Shown piece by piece: positions 51,778 through 59,750 of a stretch of DNA of 64,000 bases. Position numbers and translations under genes: made by a program. The first letter of the stretch is position 1. Every line of letters begins with the position of its first letter. The notes below the pieces were generated by a model. It did not search any database and was not told the DNA's origin. It saw nothing but the letters and a program-made list of their open reading frames with translations. The stretch is from a virus: positions 1 through 64,000 of the IMG/VR virus record IMGVR_UViG_3300010160_002125; one strand, given 5' to 3'.

Positions 51778-52353
51778 CTACTTTCCGAACTTTTTTACTC
51801 GTTCTTTAATGATTTTAATCACTGGCTCAGCTAGAACAACTTCATAGTGATTGTAATCCACTTCTACTAGTTCCATATCCTCATGATGCTTCTGACTGGC
51901 AATGGTTACCACGCCGTCATTGGGCTCATGCATAAAAGGACTTTGTCCTTTCACTGTCACAATGTTGGTCCACGGATGCTGTATTTTAATCTTACTGGCC
52001 TGTTTCATAACCCACGAACTGGGCCCAATATCACGCATCAATCTACTAAACGGTAAGAAGTATTGAGCATAGTCGGCTACTTCAGCACCACCATATGGAG
52101 TGCTCAATGTTACAGCACCCTTAACACTCATGGGCATTGAGTTGGCTAGATGCAGACTGTAAATGCCGCCTAGACTATGAGCAATAAACACTATATCAGT
52201 GTGGCTACTCAAAGTTGTCTGCATGTCTTTTAGGTTATTTTCAAAACCGTTTCGACTGTCGTAGTTAAGGTCCAGCCCACCGCCCAGTTTACTTTTAATA
52301 TAGTTGAAGCTTTCGCTAGTGGCATTAGCCCCGTGAATGTACACCAAGTTCAT
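51778..52353 (-). CDS. alpha/beta hydrolase, 191 aa
   Basis: Serine nucleophile motif AHSLGG, oxyanion start LVYIHGANA, a Thr-Pro (LSTPYGGAEVADYA), a likely acid PNDGVV and His NHYEVV complete the lipase-type triad. Resembles PGAP1/lipase group hydrolases found in T4-like phages. Its ATG lies five bases after TAAATA, so the mRNA may be leaderless. Confidence 0.85.
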   Translation of the reverse strand: MNLVYIHGANATSESFNYIKSKLGGGLDLNYDSRNGFENNLKDMQTTLSSHTDIVFIAHSLGGIYSLHLANSMPMSVKGAVTLSTPYGGAEVADYAQYFLPFSRLMRDIGPSSWVMKQASKIKIQHPWTNIVTVKGQSPFMHEPNDGVVTIASQKHHEDMELVEVDYNHYEVVLAEPVIKIIKERVKKFGK

Positions 52354-52358
52354 GCCAA

Positions 52359-52364
52359 TATTTA
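52359..52364 (-). promoter_or_regulatory. late-promoter-like AATAAATA, 5 bases before ATG
   Basis: Minus-strand TAAATA ends five bases before the hydrolase ATG (52353); +1 would fall on the A of ATG. Confidence 0.45.
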
Positions 52365-52484
52365 TTAAGATCCGTAGACAGCTTTAGCTTCAGTGATTCT
52401 GCCTTGACGAACAAGACTAGCCGCATAACGTGCTTGTCCAAATGCTTCTAAAAATGACCAGATTGAGTTTAAGACGGTTTTCAT
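52365..52484 (-). CDS. small protein, 39 aa
   Basis: MKTVLNSIWSFLEAFGQARY followed by AASLVRQGRITEAKAVYGS. Short amphipathic-helix protein with the N-terminal pattern of small proteins seen in proteobacteria and phages. ATGA-type overlap with the next gene. Confidence 0.6.
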   Translation of the reverse strand: MKTVLNSIWSFLEAFGQARYAASLVRQGRITEAKAVYGS

Positions 52485-52657
52485 AGATATTGTTCCTTTT
52501 TGTAGTTAAACTGACGGATATAGTTTTCCAACTGTGCGGCATCGGTAATGCCTTTGGTGCTCAGATATGCATCTAAGCGGCTTTGGTAACTGCTACCTGG
52601 AAACATTTCGGTTAAACGTTCTAGTATAGACAGCATCTTGTTTGATAAGTATTTCAT
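52481..52657 (-). CDS. hypothetical protein, 58 aa
   Basis: Start at ATG 52657 (MKYLSNKMLSILERLTEMFP), with AGAGGAT upstream; a longer reading from 52687 is not supported. Helical, with a C-terminal QLENYIRQFNYKKEQYL. Unknown function. Confidence 0.65.
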   Translation of the reverse strand: MKYLSNKMLSILERLTEMFPGSSYQSRLDAYLSTKGITDAAQLENYIRQFNYKKEQYL

Positions 52658-52743
52658 TTTGTGTATCCTCTGTATGTGTGTAGTCACTCATGGTTTCTAC
52701 TGAGTATTTAGTATACTATTGATTACAATAAGATGCAACTGAT

Positions 52744-52772
52744 TTGACTTTTGCCAAACAGTATTGTATAAT
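52744..52772 (+). promoter_or_regulatory. sigma70 promoter TTGACT-17-TATAAT
   Basis: -35 TTGACT (52744-52749), 17-base spacer, -10 TATAAT (52767-52772). It fixes the start of the next gene at ATG 52809, as an earlier ATG (52764) lies inside the promoter. Confidence 0.85.
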
Positions 52773-52808
52773 AGACTTAGGGTAAATAATACTACAGGAA
52801 ACACTAAT

Positions 52809-53078
52809 ATGAAAAGAAGAACACGTTCGATCCTAGAGGAACTCAATAGTTTAGGCAACAGCCGAAACACTGAGCTACTGATAGAAAACCGTGGTGCCAA
52901 TATCATAGAGAGCGCAATCAATCTTATGGCTTTGATTAAACAGCAGTTTAACGAAGAAGAAGCCGCTGAACTAGAGCGCCGTTTCCTAAATGCTATTCGT
53001 ACGGGCGATGCACGTAAGTTTAAGCGTGGCGTACATAAAGTACAAGAAAGCCGCAAAACTCCCCCAGTAGAAGAATAA
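52809..53078 (+). CDS. conserved-type phage protein, 89 aa
   Basis: MKRRTRSILEELNSLGNSRN then ESAINLMALIKQQFNEEEAA and ELERRFLNAIRTGDARKF is a helical protein with relatives in T4-like phages. AGGAAA precedes the ATG. Heads the 53-56 kb structural block. Confidence 0.8.
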   Translation: MKRRTRSILEELNSLGNSRNTELLIENRGANIIESAINLMALIKQQFNEEEAAELERRFLNAIRTGDARKFKRGVHKVQESRKTPPVEE

Positions 53079-53091
53079 AATAGTCATTTGA

Positions 53092-53098
53092 CTAAATA
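53092..53098 (+). promoter_or_regulatory. late-promoter-like CTAAATA
   Basis: CTAAATA, then a hairpin CCGCA-GAG-TGCGG (53111-53123), then AAAGAGG before the gene at 53149. Confidence 0.55.
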
Positions 53099-53148
53099 AT
53101 ATTACAAGATCCGCAGAGTGCGGGTTAAGCCTAAAGAGGAAAAATATT

Positions 53149-53613
53149 ATGGCACAAATGATCGATGTAAGCCCTAACTGGCAAAAAGCCGAAACACCTT
53201 ATTCACGTTTTGGTACACGTAAAGTTCAATGGTATACTATTGGACACGTTGGAACACGTACACCACCTAGCTACGCAGTTGACCCTGCTAAAATGGCTAG
53301 CCTAATACAGTTGATCCAAACACAAATGGAAGTTATCATGGTAGGTCACCCACGTGCTGGTCAAGATTGGGGTAGATTTATGATTGCAGTTGCGGCTGAC
53401 ACAGCTAACGACGGCGGAAATACAGATAGCTACTACTACAATAACAAGAGCAGATCGTTAGAAGAAATTCTAGAGCAGTTCGAAGACGACACAATCGGTG
53501 ACGGTAACGTACAAGTTCAAAAGCGTTATATTTGGTCCGACGAGTTCGTTACTGACTCAGACTACGCAGAAGCTGATCTTAAAGCTGATATCGTACCACA
53601 CGACGCTGACTAA
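53149..53613 (+). CDS. putative virion protein, paralog 1, 154 aa
   Basis: Begins MAQMIDVSPNWQKAETPYSR and has FGTRKVQWYTI; the N-W-x(n)-[FL]-G-T-R-x-[LV]-x-[WF]-Y pattern is shared with the genes at 53738, 54673 and 55506. Late promoter, 5' hairpin and strong ribosome site suggest abundant protein. Likely structural; exact role unknown. Confidence 0.8.
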   Translation: MAQMIDVSPNWQKAETPYSRFGTRKVQWYTIGHVGTRTPPSYAVDPAKMASLIQLIQTQMEVIMVGHPRAGQDWGRFMIAVAADTANDGGNTDSYYYNNKSRSLEEILEQFEDDTIGDGNVQVQKRYIWSDEFVTDSDYAEADLKADIVPHDAD

Positions 53614-53646
53614 TCAGTTATTTTTCCACTCGGGATGGGAAGCATT

Positions 53647-53671
53647 AAAGGACTTTTAGGAGTCCTTTTTT
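53647..53671 (+). terminator. intrinsic terminator
   Basis: AAAGGACT-TTTAGG-AGTCCTTT followed by T: perfect 8-base stem, 6-base loop and a T-run. Confidence 0.85.
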
Positions 53672-53681
53672 GTTGACCGAA

Positions 53682-53688
53682 CTAAATA
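53682..53688 (+). promoter_or_regulatory. late-promoter-like CTAAATA
   Basis: Directly after the terminator. A perfect hairpin GGGCG-AAA-CGCCC (53707-53719) then AAAGAGGAG precede the gene at 53738. Confidence 0.55.
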
Positions 53689-53737
53689 CAATACAAGTTT
53701 CGCAAAGGGCGAAACGCCCATAAAGAGGAGATATATT

Positions 53738-54160
53738 ATGGCACAGATGTTAGATACAAGTCCAAACTGGACACAAACAAAGCCAACAACTCGTGTAAGC
53801 ACACGTCAGTTAGGCTTTTTCAACGTAGCATTAGCAAACGTACATGTTAACCCATACGCGGCAGACAGCTTGTTTTCTAAAGCAGTTCGTGGCGCACAAG
53901 TGCAATCAGAAATGTTTGCAGTAGGTGAGCCAGCAAGTGGCAACTTTATCATTGTTGTTGCAAGCGACACAGCCAATGATGGTTCAATCACAGAAACTGC
54001 AGAACTAGACAGTAGTTACAATGACATGGCTAAGACTCTAGAGTTAGCTATCGAAGCTTCTACTGGAACTGGTTGCACTGTTACACGTAAGCATTTGAGT
54101 GGTAATGGTTTTGCCGCTGGATTCACAGTATACAGCGACGAGTCACAGAACGATGCATAA
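53738..54160 (+). CDS. putative virion protein, paralog 2, 140 aa
   Basis: MAQMLDTSPNWTQTKPTTRV and STRQLGFFNVALA mirror paralog 1. Single-gene unit with its own late box, 5' hairpin and terminators on both sides, which suggests very high expression (major structural protein). Confidence 0.8.
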   Translation: MAQMLDTSPNWTQTKPTTRVSTRQLGFFNVALANVHVNPYAADSLFSKAVRGAQVQSEMFAVGEPASGNFIIVVASDTANDGSITETAELDSSYNDMAKTLELAIEASTGTGCTVTRKHLSGNGFAAGFTVYSDESQNDA

Positions 54161-54179
54161 TCTTAACTGATTATACACT

Positions 54180-54202
54180 AAAGGACCTTAGGGTCCTTTT
54201 TT
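54180..54202 (+). terminator. intrinsic terminator
   Basis: AAAGGACC-TTAG-GGTCCTTT then T-run: perfect 8-base stem with a 4-base loop. Confidence 0.85.
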
Positions 54203-54210
54203 GTTGGCTG

Positions 54211-54218
54211 TATAAATA
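54211..54218 (+). promoter_or_regulatory. perfect T4-type late promoter TATAAATA
   Basis: Exact match to the T4 late promoter. It lies after the terminator and before a GCTC-ACA-GAGC hairpin (54227-54237) and the gene at 54259. Confidence 0.7.
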
Positions 54219-54258
54219 CAATATGAGCTCACAGAGCAAACAATGAGGAATTTTTATT

Positions 54259-54657
54259 ATGGCAATCCCACAAGACCTAGTAGACGGAACAATAGGTAGA
54301 ATTAACGGCTCCAACACCCGTGTTGGTACACTATACAACTCAAACTGCAATCTATACAACATTTATGTTAGCTACGAAGGTGCAGTTGATCTAAGAACAG
54401 AAGACAGCTACGGCGGCGACGCCACTATTGACGGTGTGATCGAAAGCATTGTTAAAGAACTTAATCCTCTGGCTTGGTTTGCCCCTAACAACAATGACGG
54501 CATTATCAGTGTGGTAATGGACAAGTCTATCAATGATGCGGCTGACATACAAAAACGTATTCGTGACCTAAGCCCAGTCGGACCAAATCAAACTAATATC
54601 AGCGGAACAACAGTATGGCCCGCAACGTCAATACCACCGTTTGGCGACAACTCTTAA
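54259..54657 (+). CDS. putative virion protein, 132 aa
   Basis: Has a different start from its neighbours (MAIPQDLVDGTIGRINGSNT) but a similar size; AVDLRTEDSYGGDATIDGVI and PLAWFAPNNNDGIISVVMD. Read from a perfect late promoter. Confidence 0.78.
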   Translation: MAIPQDLVDGTIGRINGSNTRVGTLYNSNCNLYNIYVSYEGAVDLRTEDSYGGDATIDGVIESIVKELNPLAWFAPNNNDGIISVVMDKSINDAADIQKRIRDLSPVGPNQTNISGTTVWPATSIPPFGDNS

Positions 54658-54672
54658 TCAAGGACTATCAAC

Positions 54673-55488
54673 ATGGCATACACAAACGACCCACAAATAC
54701 TATCAAACTGGACAAGAACCTTTGATACATCAAACCTTGGCACACGCAAACTAGCTTTCTATCAAGTATCATTAGATGGCGATGTTGGCATGGCCGCAGA
54801 CTATCAAGACAACGACAGCGTTTACTATAGAATGGTTCGCGCTATTCAAGAAGCCGCAGGCGGCGAACTATATTATCTAGGAGAGCCGCAACACCAATAC
54901 GGCACACCGGGTACTGACTATTTTATCATTGGCGTAGCTGATGATGCACAACCTGACTATGCTTACCTAGAAGACACTGATACATATACTGTTGTAGAAA
55001 CTGACGTCGATGGTTGGATTTTGATTGACCAGAATCAACTTTATATAGGAGCCGGTATTCCGTTACAGTTTAACAGCGGAGTATTTGGTGGTATTGTACC
55101 AGGCAAGAAATACTATGCTAGAGATTTTGATTGGGAGGGTAGTCAAACTTGGGTACAACTAAGCGATACCATTGAAGCAAAATCAGCAGACGGCACAGGT
55201 GACTATCCCCCTAACAGTTATGGTATACCTGGCGCACCAACTCAAGATTTCACATCAGCCACTGGCGAAGAAGATATAACATCCTACTTATATGACATTC
55301 ACTGGACCGGACGAGCAGGTGATGTGCAGTGGTCATGTTGCTCGGATGTTATTTTTAAATCAATCTTTGCCGATCGTTTCATAGGTGCAATACAAGATGC
55401 ATACATACCCGAGATAGGCAGTGCTTACTGGAGTGTTTTCAGATGTCAAGTAACCGACGGAGTTTATCCGTGGTACTGCTGTTGCTAA
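54673..55488 (+). CDS. putative virion protein, paralog 3 (long), 271 aa
   Basis: Paralog start LSNWTRTFDTSNLGTRKLAF. An insert of about 110 residues follows the shared domain (GELYYLGEPQHQYG) with beta-rich YYARDFDWEGSQTWVQ. Ends in Cys: WSCCSDVIF and a C-terminal PWYCCC, unusual for this family. Confidence 0.78.
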   Translation: MAYTNDPQILSNWTRTFDTSNLGTRKLAFYQVSLDGDVGMAADYQDNDSVYYRMVRAIQEAAGGELYYLGEPQHQYGTPGTDYFIIGVADDAQPDYAYLEDTDTYTVVETDVDGWILIDQNQLYIGAGIPLQFNSGVFGGIVPGKKYYARDFDWEGSQTWVQLSDTIEAKSADGTGDYPPNSYGIPGAPTQDFTSATGEEDITSYLYDIHWTGRAGDVQWSCCSDVIFKSIFADRFIGAIQDAYIPEIGSAYWSVFRCQVTDGVYPWYCCC

Positions 55489-55505
55489 TATAAGGAAAAA
55501 TAATC

Positions 55506-55952
55506 ATGGCACAATCACAAGAATCAATCATCACAACCAACTGGAAGCGCACACAACCTTCCAGCCACTTTGGCACACGTAACCTACAGTGGTATTATTT
55601 TTCAGTAGACTATAACTTATACAGCGACGACTCAAATGACTTCGACGGTTATACTACCGTAGGACAGTTGGCTGCCGGCTACACTAATCCGGGTAGCTTA
55701 TATTCAGCAGTAGTTAAAGTTATACAAGAAGTTGCCGGCGCGGAACTATACTATCTAGGTGCTCCAACATTCCAACAAGTAAGTGAGTTTGTATTTGCAG
55801 TAGCAGACGATGACGGACAAGGTCTTACTGAAGACGGTCCATTTGTTATACTTAATCAAATAGGTAATGCAATATTTGACAATCTTCTAGGACCCGGCCC
55901 ATGGAATGTACTTCCTCTGTTTGACGCCGGCGAAGGCATTTACACACCATAA
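55506..55952 (+). CDS. putative virion protein, paralog 4, 148 aa
   Basis: TTNWKRTQPSSHFGTRNLQW and GAELYYLGAPTFQQVSEF repeat the family pattern seen in paralogs 1-3. Likely a fourth copy of one domain. Confidence 0.78.
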   Translation: MAQSQESIITTNWKRTQPSSHFGTRNLQWYYFSVDYNLYSDDSNDFDGYTTVGQLAAGYTNPGSLYSAVVKVIQEVAGAELYYLGAPTFQQVSEFVFAVADDDGQGLTEDGPFVILNQIGNAIFDNLLGPGPWNVLPLFDAGEGIYTP

Positions 55953-55964
55953 AGGAAAAATAAC

Positions 55965-56225
55965 ATGAATCCACATTTTAAAGCACAAGGCATGACTCCA
56001 ACAGCCGCCTTGGCCGCAAGAGCCAAAGCACAAGCAACAGCCGCAAGAGTAAGCGCAGTCGTTAAAGCACAAAGAGAAGCTGCCGGACAACCCTCAACTA
56101 GACAAGCAAAGATGGAAGCCGCAAAGGCACGTAGAGCCAGTATTCGCACAATGAAACCAAATGACTTTCGTGCAAAGCTAGCTGGTGATTGGGCAAACGC
56201 AAAACTTAACTGGCCTAAAAAATGA
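55965..56225 (+). CDS. small basic Ala-rich protein, 86 aa
   Basis: Ala, Lys and Arg dominate (AALAARAKAQATAARVSAVV; AKARRASIRTMKPNDF). It would bind DNA or an acidic partner, as internal head or scaffold proteins do. ATGA overlap with the protease gene. Confidence 0.65.
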   Translation: MNPHFKAQGMTPTAALAARAKAQATAARVSAVVKAQREAAGQPSTRQAKMEAAKARRASIRTMKPNDFRAKLAGDWANAKLNWPKK

Positions 56226-57775
56226 AAGAGTACGTGGTCGTTGCCAATAATGAAACAGATATTGACAGCGTTCATGAGGACTTAACTGCTCCTCATGGCA
56301 GCGACACGATTCCTAATAGACCAGTTGATATAGCAGATGCCAAGCCACTCAACGAACGTATTACCAACTATGTACTCACAGATGAGGAAGCTAAGAAACT
56401 AGCAGACGATCCTCGTGTAGAAGCAGTACACTTAAAACCTGATCCGAGAACCATGCGACCTTTTACGGTCCAAACTCCGCGCACCTGGGATAATCGCCCG
56501 GGCAACTTTAATCGCGATGGTACACTTGATAATCGCAACGTAAACTGGGGTCTAAGACGTACCAGTGTTGCCGCACCTGAAAAGACTGTGGGCACTACTT
56601 ATGAGTACGAAGCAGACGGTACAGGTGTTGATGTCGTCATCATGGATGACGGCGTACAGACTAATCATCCTGAGTTTCTAAATGCACAGGGACAAAGTCG
56701 TGTAAAAGAAATCAACTGGTTCACAGCCGCAGGTGTAAGTGGCACAATGCCCACAGGCTTTTATGACTATACTACATTTGGTGATGGCGAACACGGCACA
56801 CACGTAGCAGGCATTGCCTGTGGTAAAACATACGGCTATGCTAAAAATGCTGACATCTACAGTATGCGTATATTTGATGATGTCAACGGTGCGGCCAGTT
56901 TTAGTTCAGACATGGCATTTGACTTAATCAAACTATGGCACCAACGTAAAGGCAATGGCCGTCCAACTGTGGTAAACATGAGTTGGGGCTATGCTTGGTA
57001 CTATACAGGCGATCCTAATCGTCCTGCACTTCGATGCATTACTGCCGTCAACTATAGAAGCAAGCTGACCAGCTATGCCAACAAACCAACTGCGCCATTA
57101 CGAGCCAATGGCATGGTTGGACCAGAACATGGATTCCGTGTGCCCAGTATTGATGCACAGGTAACTGACGGTGAAGCCGCAGGCATTATCTATTGTGCTG
57201 CCGCAGGCAACTATGGACACAAGGTAGATGTGCCAGGCGGAGCTGACTACAACAACTATTACAAGTTATCATTTGAAAACATTGAACCAGCTAATACTCC
57301 TGTTTACTATCACAGAGGATCTAGCCCACGTGGTACTATACAGGTAACTGCCGCTGAGGTAACTGTTGCCAAAACAGGCAATACACTAAACGAACTATTG
57401 GCTAGTTACAGTGAACGTGGCCCAGGCTGTGATGTTGTGGCTCCGGGAACTAACATTGCCAGCTCAACTAGCTTACAAAGCGGCTTTGGTCCTTATGCTT
57501 ATCAGTTTGGTACACAAGCACAGACCTCAAACAAGGCAGTTTCTATCAGCGGTACTAGTATGGCAACTCCACAGGTAACAGGTGTATGCGCTCTGTACCT
57601 ACAACGAAATCCAACCAAAACACCTGCACAGGTCAAAGCATGGATAGCCGCCAAGTCAAAGACCAATCAAGTCAAGACCTCAACTAAAACAGACGATTGG
57701 ACTAACAGTCAAGCACTGTTAGGTGGTCCAAATCGTTACTTGTTCAACCCATACCGCAACGGCTATACTGACTGA
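56222..57775 (+). CDS. subtilisin-like (S8) serine protease, 517 aa
   Basis: Catalytic Asp142 (VVIMDDGVQTNHPEF), His191 (GEHGTHVAGIACG) and Ser446 (SGTSMATPQVTGVCALYL); an oxyanion Asn lies in CAAAGNYG. The first 80 residues (VVVANNETDIDSVHEDL) look like an inhibitor-type prodomain. No signal peptide is evident, so it acts in the host cytoplasm or in the virion. Processing of virion or head proteins is the likely role; position inside the structural block supports it. Confidence 0.9.
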   Translation: MKEYVVVANNETDIDSVHEDLTAPHGSDTIPNRPVDIADAKPLNERITNYVLTDEEAKKLADDPRVEAVHLKPDPRTMRPFTVQTPRTWDNRPGNFNRDGTLDNRNVNWGLRRTSVAAPEKTVGTTYEYEADGTGVDVVIMDDGVQTNHPEFLNAQGQSRVKEINWFTAAGVSGTMPTGFYDYTTFGDGEHGTHVAGIACGKTYGYAKNADIYSMRIFDDVNGAASFSSDMAFDLIKLWHQRKGNGRPTVVNMSWGYAWYYTGDPNRPALRCITAVNYRSKLTSYANKPTAPLRANGMVGPEHGFRVPSIDAQVTDGEAAGIIYCAAAGNYGHKVDVPGGADYNNYYKLSFENIEPANTPVYYHRGSSPRGTIQVTAAEVTVAKTGNTLNELLASYSERGPGCDVVAPGTNIASSTSLQSGFGPYAYQFGTQAQTSNKAVSISGTSMATPQVTGVCALYLQRNPTKTPAQVKAWIAAKSKTNQVKTSTKTDDWTNSQALLGGPNRYLFNPYRNGYTD

Positions 57776-57781
57776 TAAATA
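57776..57781 (+). promoter_or_regulatory. late-promoter-like GATAAATA, 5 bases before ATG
   Basis: TAAATA ends five bases before the ATG at 57787 and overlaps the protease stop codon region. Confidence 0.35.
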
Positions 57782-57786
57782 AGGGT

Positions 57787-58566
57787 ATGTTTACATCATA
57801 CCAACTACGTCAAGACTGGAGCCAAGACTTACCCAAGTACTGGTGCGACAATAATCCATTCCGTACACATTTTTTAAATGCTATGAGCGCAATCTTCCCT
57901 GAAGGTGAAAAATTCTTCATTGACAGCGTAAAACCATTTAAAGACAGCATAACTGATCCCAAGTTAAAAGCAGAGATTGATGAGTTTATCAAACAAGAAA
58001 ACTGGCACGGCTATGCCCACAAACAATATAACGAATGGTTAGAACAACAAGGGCTACCTGCTGACCATGCCGCACAGGAGCACATACAAAGACTCAGTTG
58101 GATCAAAAGACATTTTAGTCCAGAAATGTGTCTAGCAATCACAGTTGGGTTGGAACACATTACTGCACTAACTGGTGGATATAATCTACGCAAACGATCT
58201 TTTATGAAACGTATGCATCCACATTTTGAAACACTATGGCGCTGGCACAGCGTAGAAGAAGTAGAACACAAAGCAGTATGCTTTGATCTTTGGCGCAGTA
58301 TAAATGGTAAAGAAAGTACTAGACAATGGGCTATGATATTTGCTACAATGTTTTATTGGTGGACAGTGGGCAAGTCAACTGTTCAGTTTTTACATGCAGA
58401 TCAACAACTGTTTAAATGGGCTACTCTAAAAGATGCCTGGCAGTTTTTATTTGCAAAAGAAGGAATGGTTAGAGAAAATACTCAAAAATACTTTAGTTAT
58501 TGTAGAAAAGATTTTCATCCCAATGACCACGACGATTCACTCTTATTAAGATTTAGAAAAACATGA
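57787..58566 (+). CDS. PF10118-like putative metal-dependent hydrolase, 259 aa
   Basis: ENWHGYAHKQYNEWL, LEHITALTGGYNL and WRWHSVEEVEHKAVCFD give the E-x2-H-type ligand pattern of this predicted di-metal family (about residues 78-85, 120-125 and 150-160). Function of the family is not fixed. It shares ATGA with the acyl carrier protein gene, suggesting a joint job with an acyl group. Confidence 0.72.
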   Translation: MFTSYQLRQDWSQDLPKYWCDNNPFRTHFLNAMSAIFPEGEKFFIDSVKPFKDSITDPKLKAEIDEFIKQENWHGYAHKQYNEWLEQQGLPADHAAQEHIQRLSWIKRHFSPEMCLAITVGLEHITALTGGYNLRKRSFMKRMHPHFETLWRWHSVEEVEHKAVCFDLWRSINGKESTRQWAMIFATMFYWWTVGKSTVQFLHADQQLFKWATLKDAWQFLFAKEGMVRENTQKYFSYCRKDFHPNDHDDSLLLRFRKT

Positions 58567-58796
58567 CAATATCAGAACAAGTAATAGCACTTATAACAGA
58601 CGAACTGCGCCTTAATGATGGTGCTGTTCAGTTGACCATGAATCTAAAAGAAGACCTGGATGTGCAGAGCCTAGATGCTGTAGAAATGCTTATGGCACTA
58701 GAAGACAAGTTTAACATTGAGTTTGACGAGAAAGATCATGAGAAAGTAACAACAGTACAAGATGTTGTAGACCTTGTGGCTAGTCTTGTTAAATAG
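58563..58796 (+). CDS. acyl carrier protein, 77 aa
   Basis: The 4'-phosphopantetheine site is DLDVQSLDAVEML (Ser36); the four-helix pattern (LITDELRLNDGAVQLTMNL; DKFNIEFDEKDHEKV) and 77-residue length match acyl carrier proteins. Carries an acyl chain for the neighbouring enzyme or a lipid modification. Confidence 0.92.
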   Translation: MTISEQVIALITDELRLNDGAVQLTMNLKEDLDVQSLDAVEMLMALEDKFNIEFDEKDHEKVTTVQDVVDLVASLVK

Positions 58797-58799
58797 TTG

Positions 58800-59216
58800 A
58801 TGCAGAGATTTAAAGTACTCACCTTACTAGACATTACAGAAACACAACAGCACAGGAAAGAACCTGGACGCGAGCTTGAGTGGCAACAACAGCAAAACTT
58901 TCAGATGCTGTTACAGGTAATAGGTCTACGTGTAAACCCCTTATATAGAACGGGTCCAACAGTTGAAGAAGTCAACCTAAAAGACTATCAGTTTGGCAAT
59001 GAATACAAAGGCCAACATTTGATGTGGGATTTTACTTTTGAAATAGAGTACGATGGCGGCTTTACAGACACACTGGGACGTGAAGAAGGCCTGCTAGTAG
59101 AACTACTGCACTTTGTACCCATGATTACTGGCCTTAAAGAAACAGCTGATCTGTCAATACCCATGTTTGACACACAGGCCGGTCAGTACCGAAACACCAT
59201 AGTTTACCTTGATTGA
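58800..59216 (+). CDS. conserved-type phage protein, 138 aa
   Basis: ATG 58800 (after a TTG at 58797). Contains MQRFKVLTLLDITETQQHRK and NFQMLLQVIGLRVNPLYRTG, segments I know from T4-like phages. No enzyme motif. Beta-rich C-terminal half. Confidence 0.78.
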   Translation: MQRFKVLTLLDITETQQHRKEPGRELEWQQQQNFQMLLQVIGLRVNPLYRTGPTVEEVNLKDYQFGNEYKGQHLMWDFTFEIEYDGGFTDTLGREEGLLVELLHFVPMITGLKETADLSIPMFDTQAGQYRNTIVYLD

Positions 59217-59217
59217 C

Positions 59218-59224
59218 ATAAATA
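59218..59224 (+). promoter_or_regulatory. late-promoter-like ATAAATA
   Basis: In the 97-base gap before the coiled-coil gene at 59314, which also holds a GGAG site. Confidence 0.4.
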
Positions 59225-59313
59225 ATAGCATAGGCAACTATCAATCACACACCACTAGGCCGCAGTAATATACACAGTTCTGAGCGAACTTAACTTATTG
59301 GAGACGCCTAACA

Positions 59314-59715
59314 ATGGCCACGAAAGAAGCACAAGCACAACTAGCCACACTACCAGAGCGAGTAAGTGTACTAGAAACAAAAGTTGAAAACGTAAACGAA
59401 AAACTAGTTGAACTCAAAGCAGACGTCAAAGACATGCACGACTGTCTCGATAACACACGTGACGCAGTGATGGCACAACTAGATAAGATGACAGACGAAT
59501 ATCGCACTAATGCTGAAAAGTATTATGAACATGCTAATCACCTAAACGAACAACAATCAGCACAGCATAACGAACTAGCTGATAAAATTGGCGAACTAGA
59601 AAAAGTCAAAAGCAAGATTACGATGTATGTCATGGCTGCACTGGCATTTGCCGCAGGCACAGGTTGGATCAATGCTGTCAACTTCCCACACATCATAAAG
59701 TTCTTGGGACTTTAA
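59314..59715 (+). CDS. coiled-coil protein with C-terminal membrane helix, 133 aa
   Basis: A long coiled coil (LPERVSVLETKVENVNEKLV, continuing to about residue 100) ends in one hydrophobic segment (KITMYVMAALAFAAGTGW). GGAG precedes the ATG. A membrane-spanning tail with a coiled coil fits a spanin- or holin-associated or XhlA-like role; not certain. Confidence 0.7.
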   Translation: MATKEAQAQLATLPERVSVLETKVENVNEKLVELKADVKDMHDCLDNTRDAVMAQLDKMTDEYRTNAEKYYEHANHLNEQQSAQHNELADKIGELEKVKSKITMYVMAALAFAAGTGWINAVNFPHIIKFLGL

Positions 59716-59739
59716 AAACTCCTCTAGCCTTTTAACACG

Positions 59740-59746
59740 CTAAATA
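59740..59746 (+). promoter_or_regulatory. late-promoter-like CTAAATA, 4 bases before ATG
   Basis: TAAATA ends four bases before the ATG at 59751. Confidence 0.35.
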
Positions 59747-59750
59747 CAGT

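Noticed and set aside
59210-59240. TTGACATAAATA as a sigma70 promoter
   Set aside because: No convincing -10 at 16 to 18 bases; the TAAATA core is better explained as a late box.
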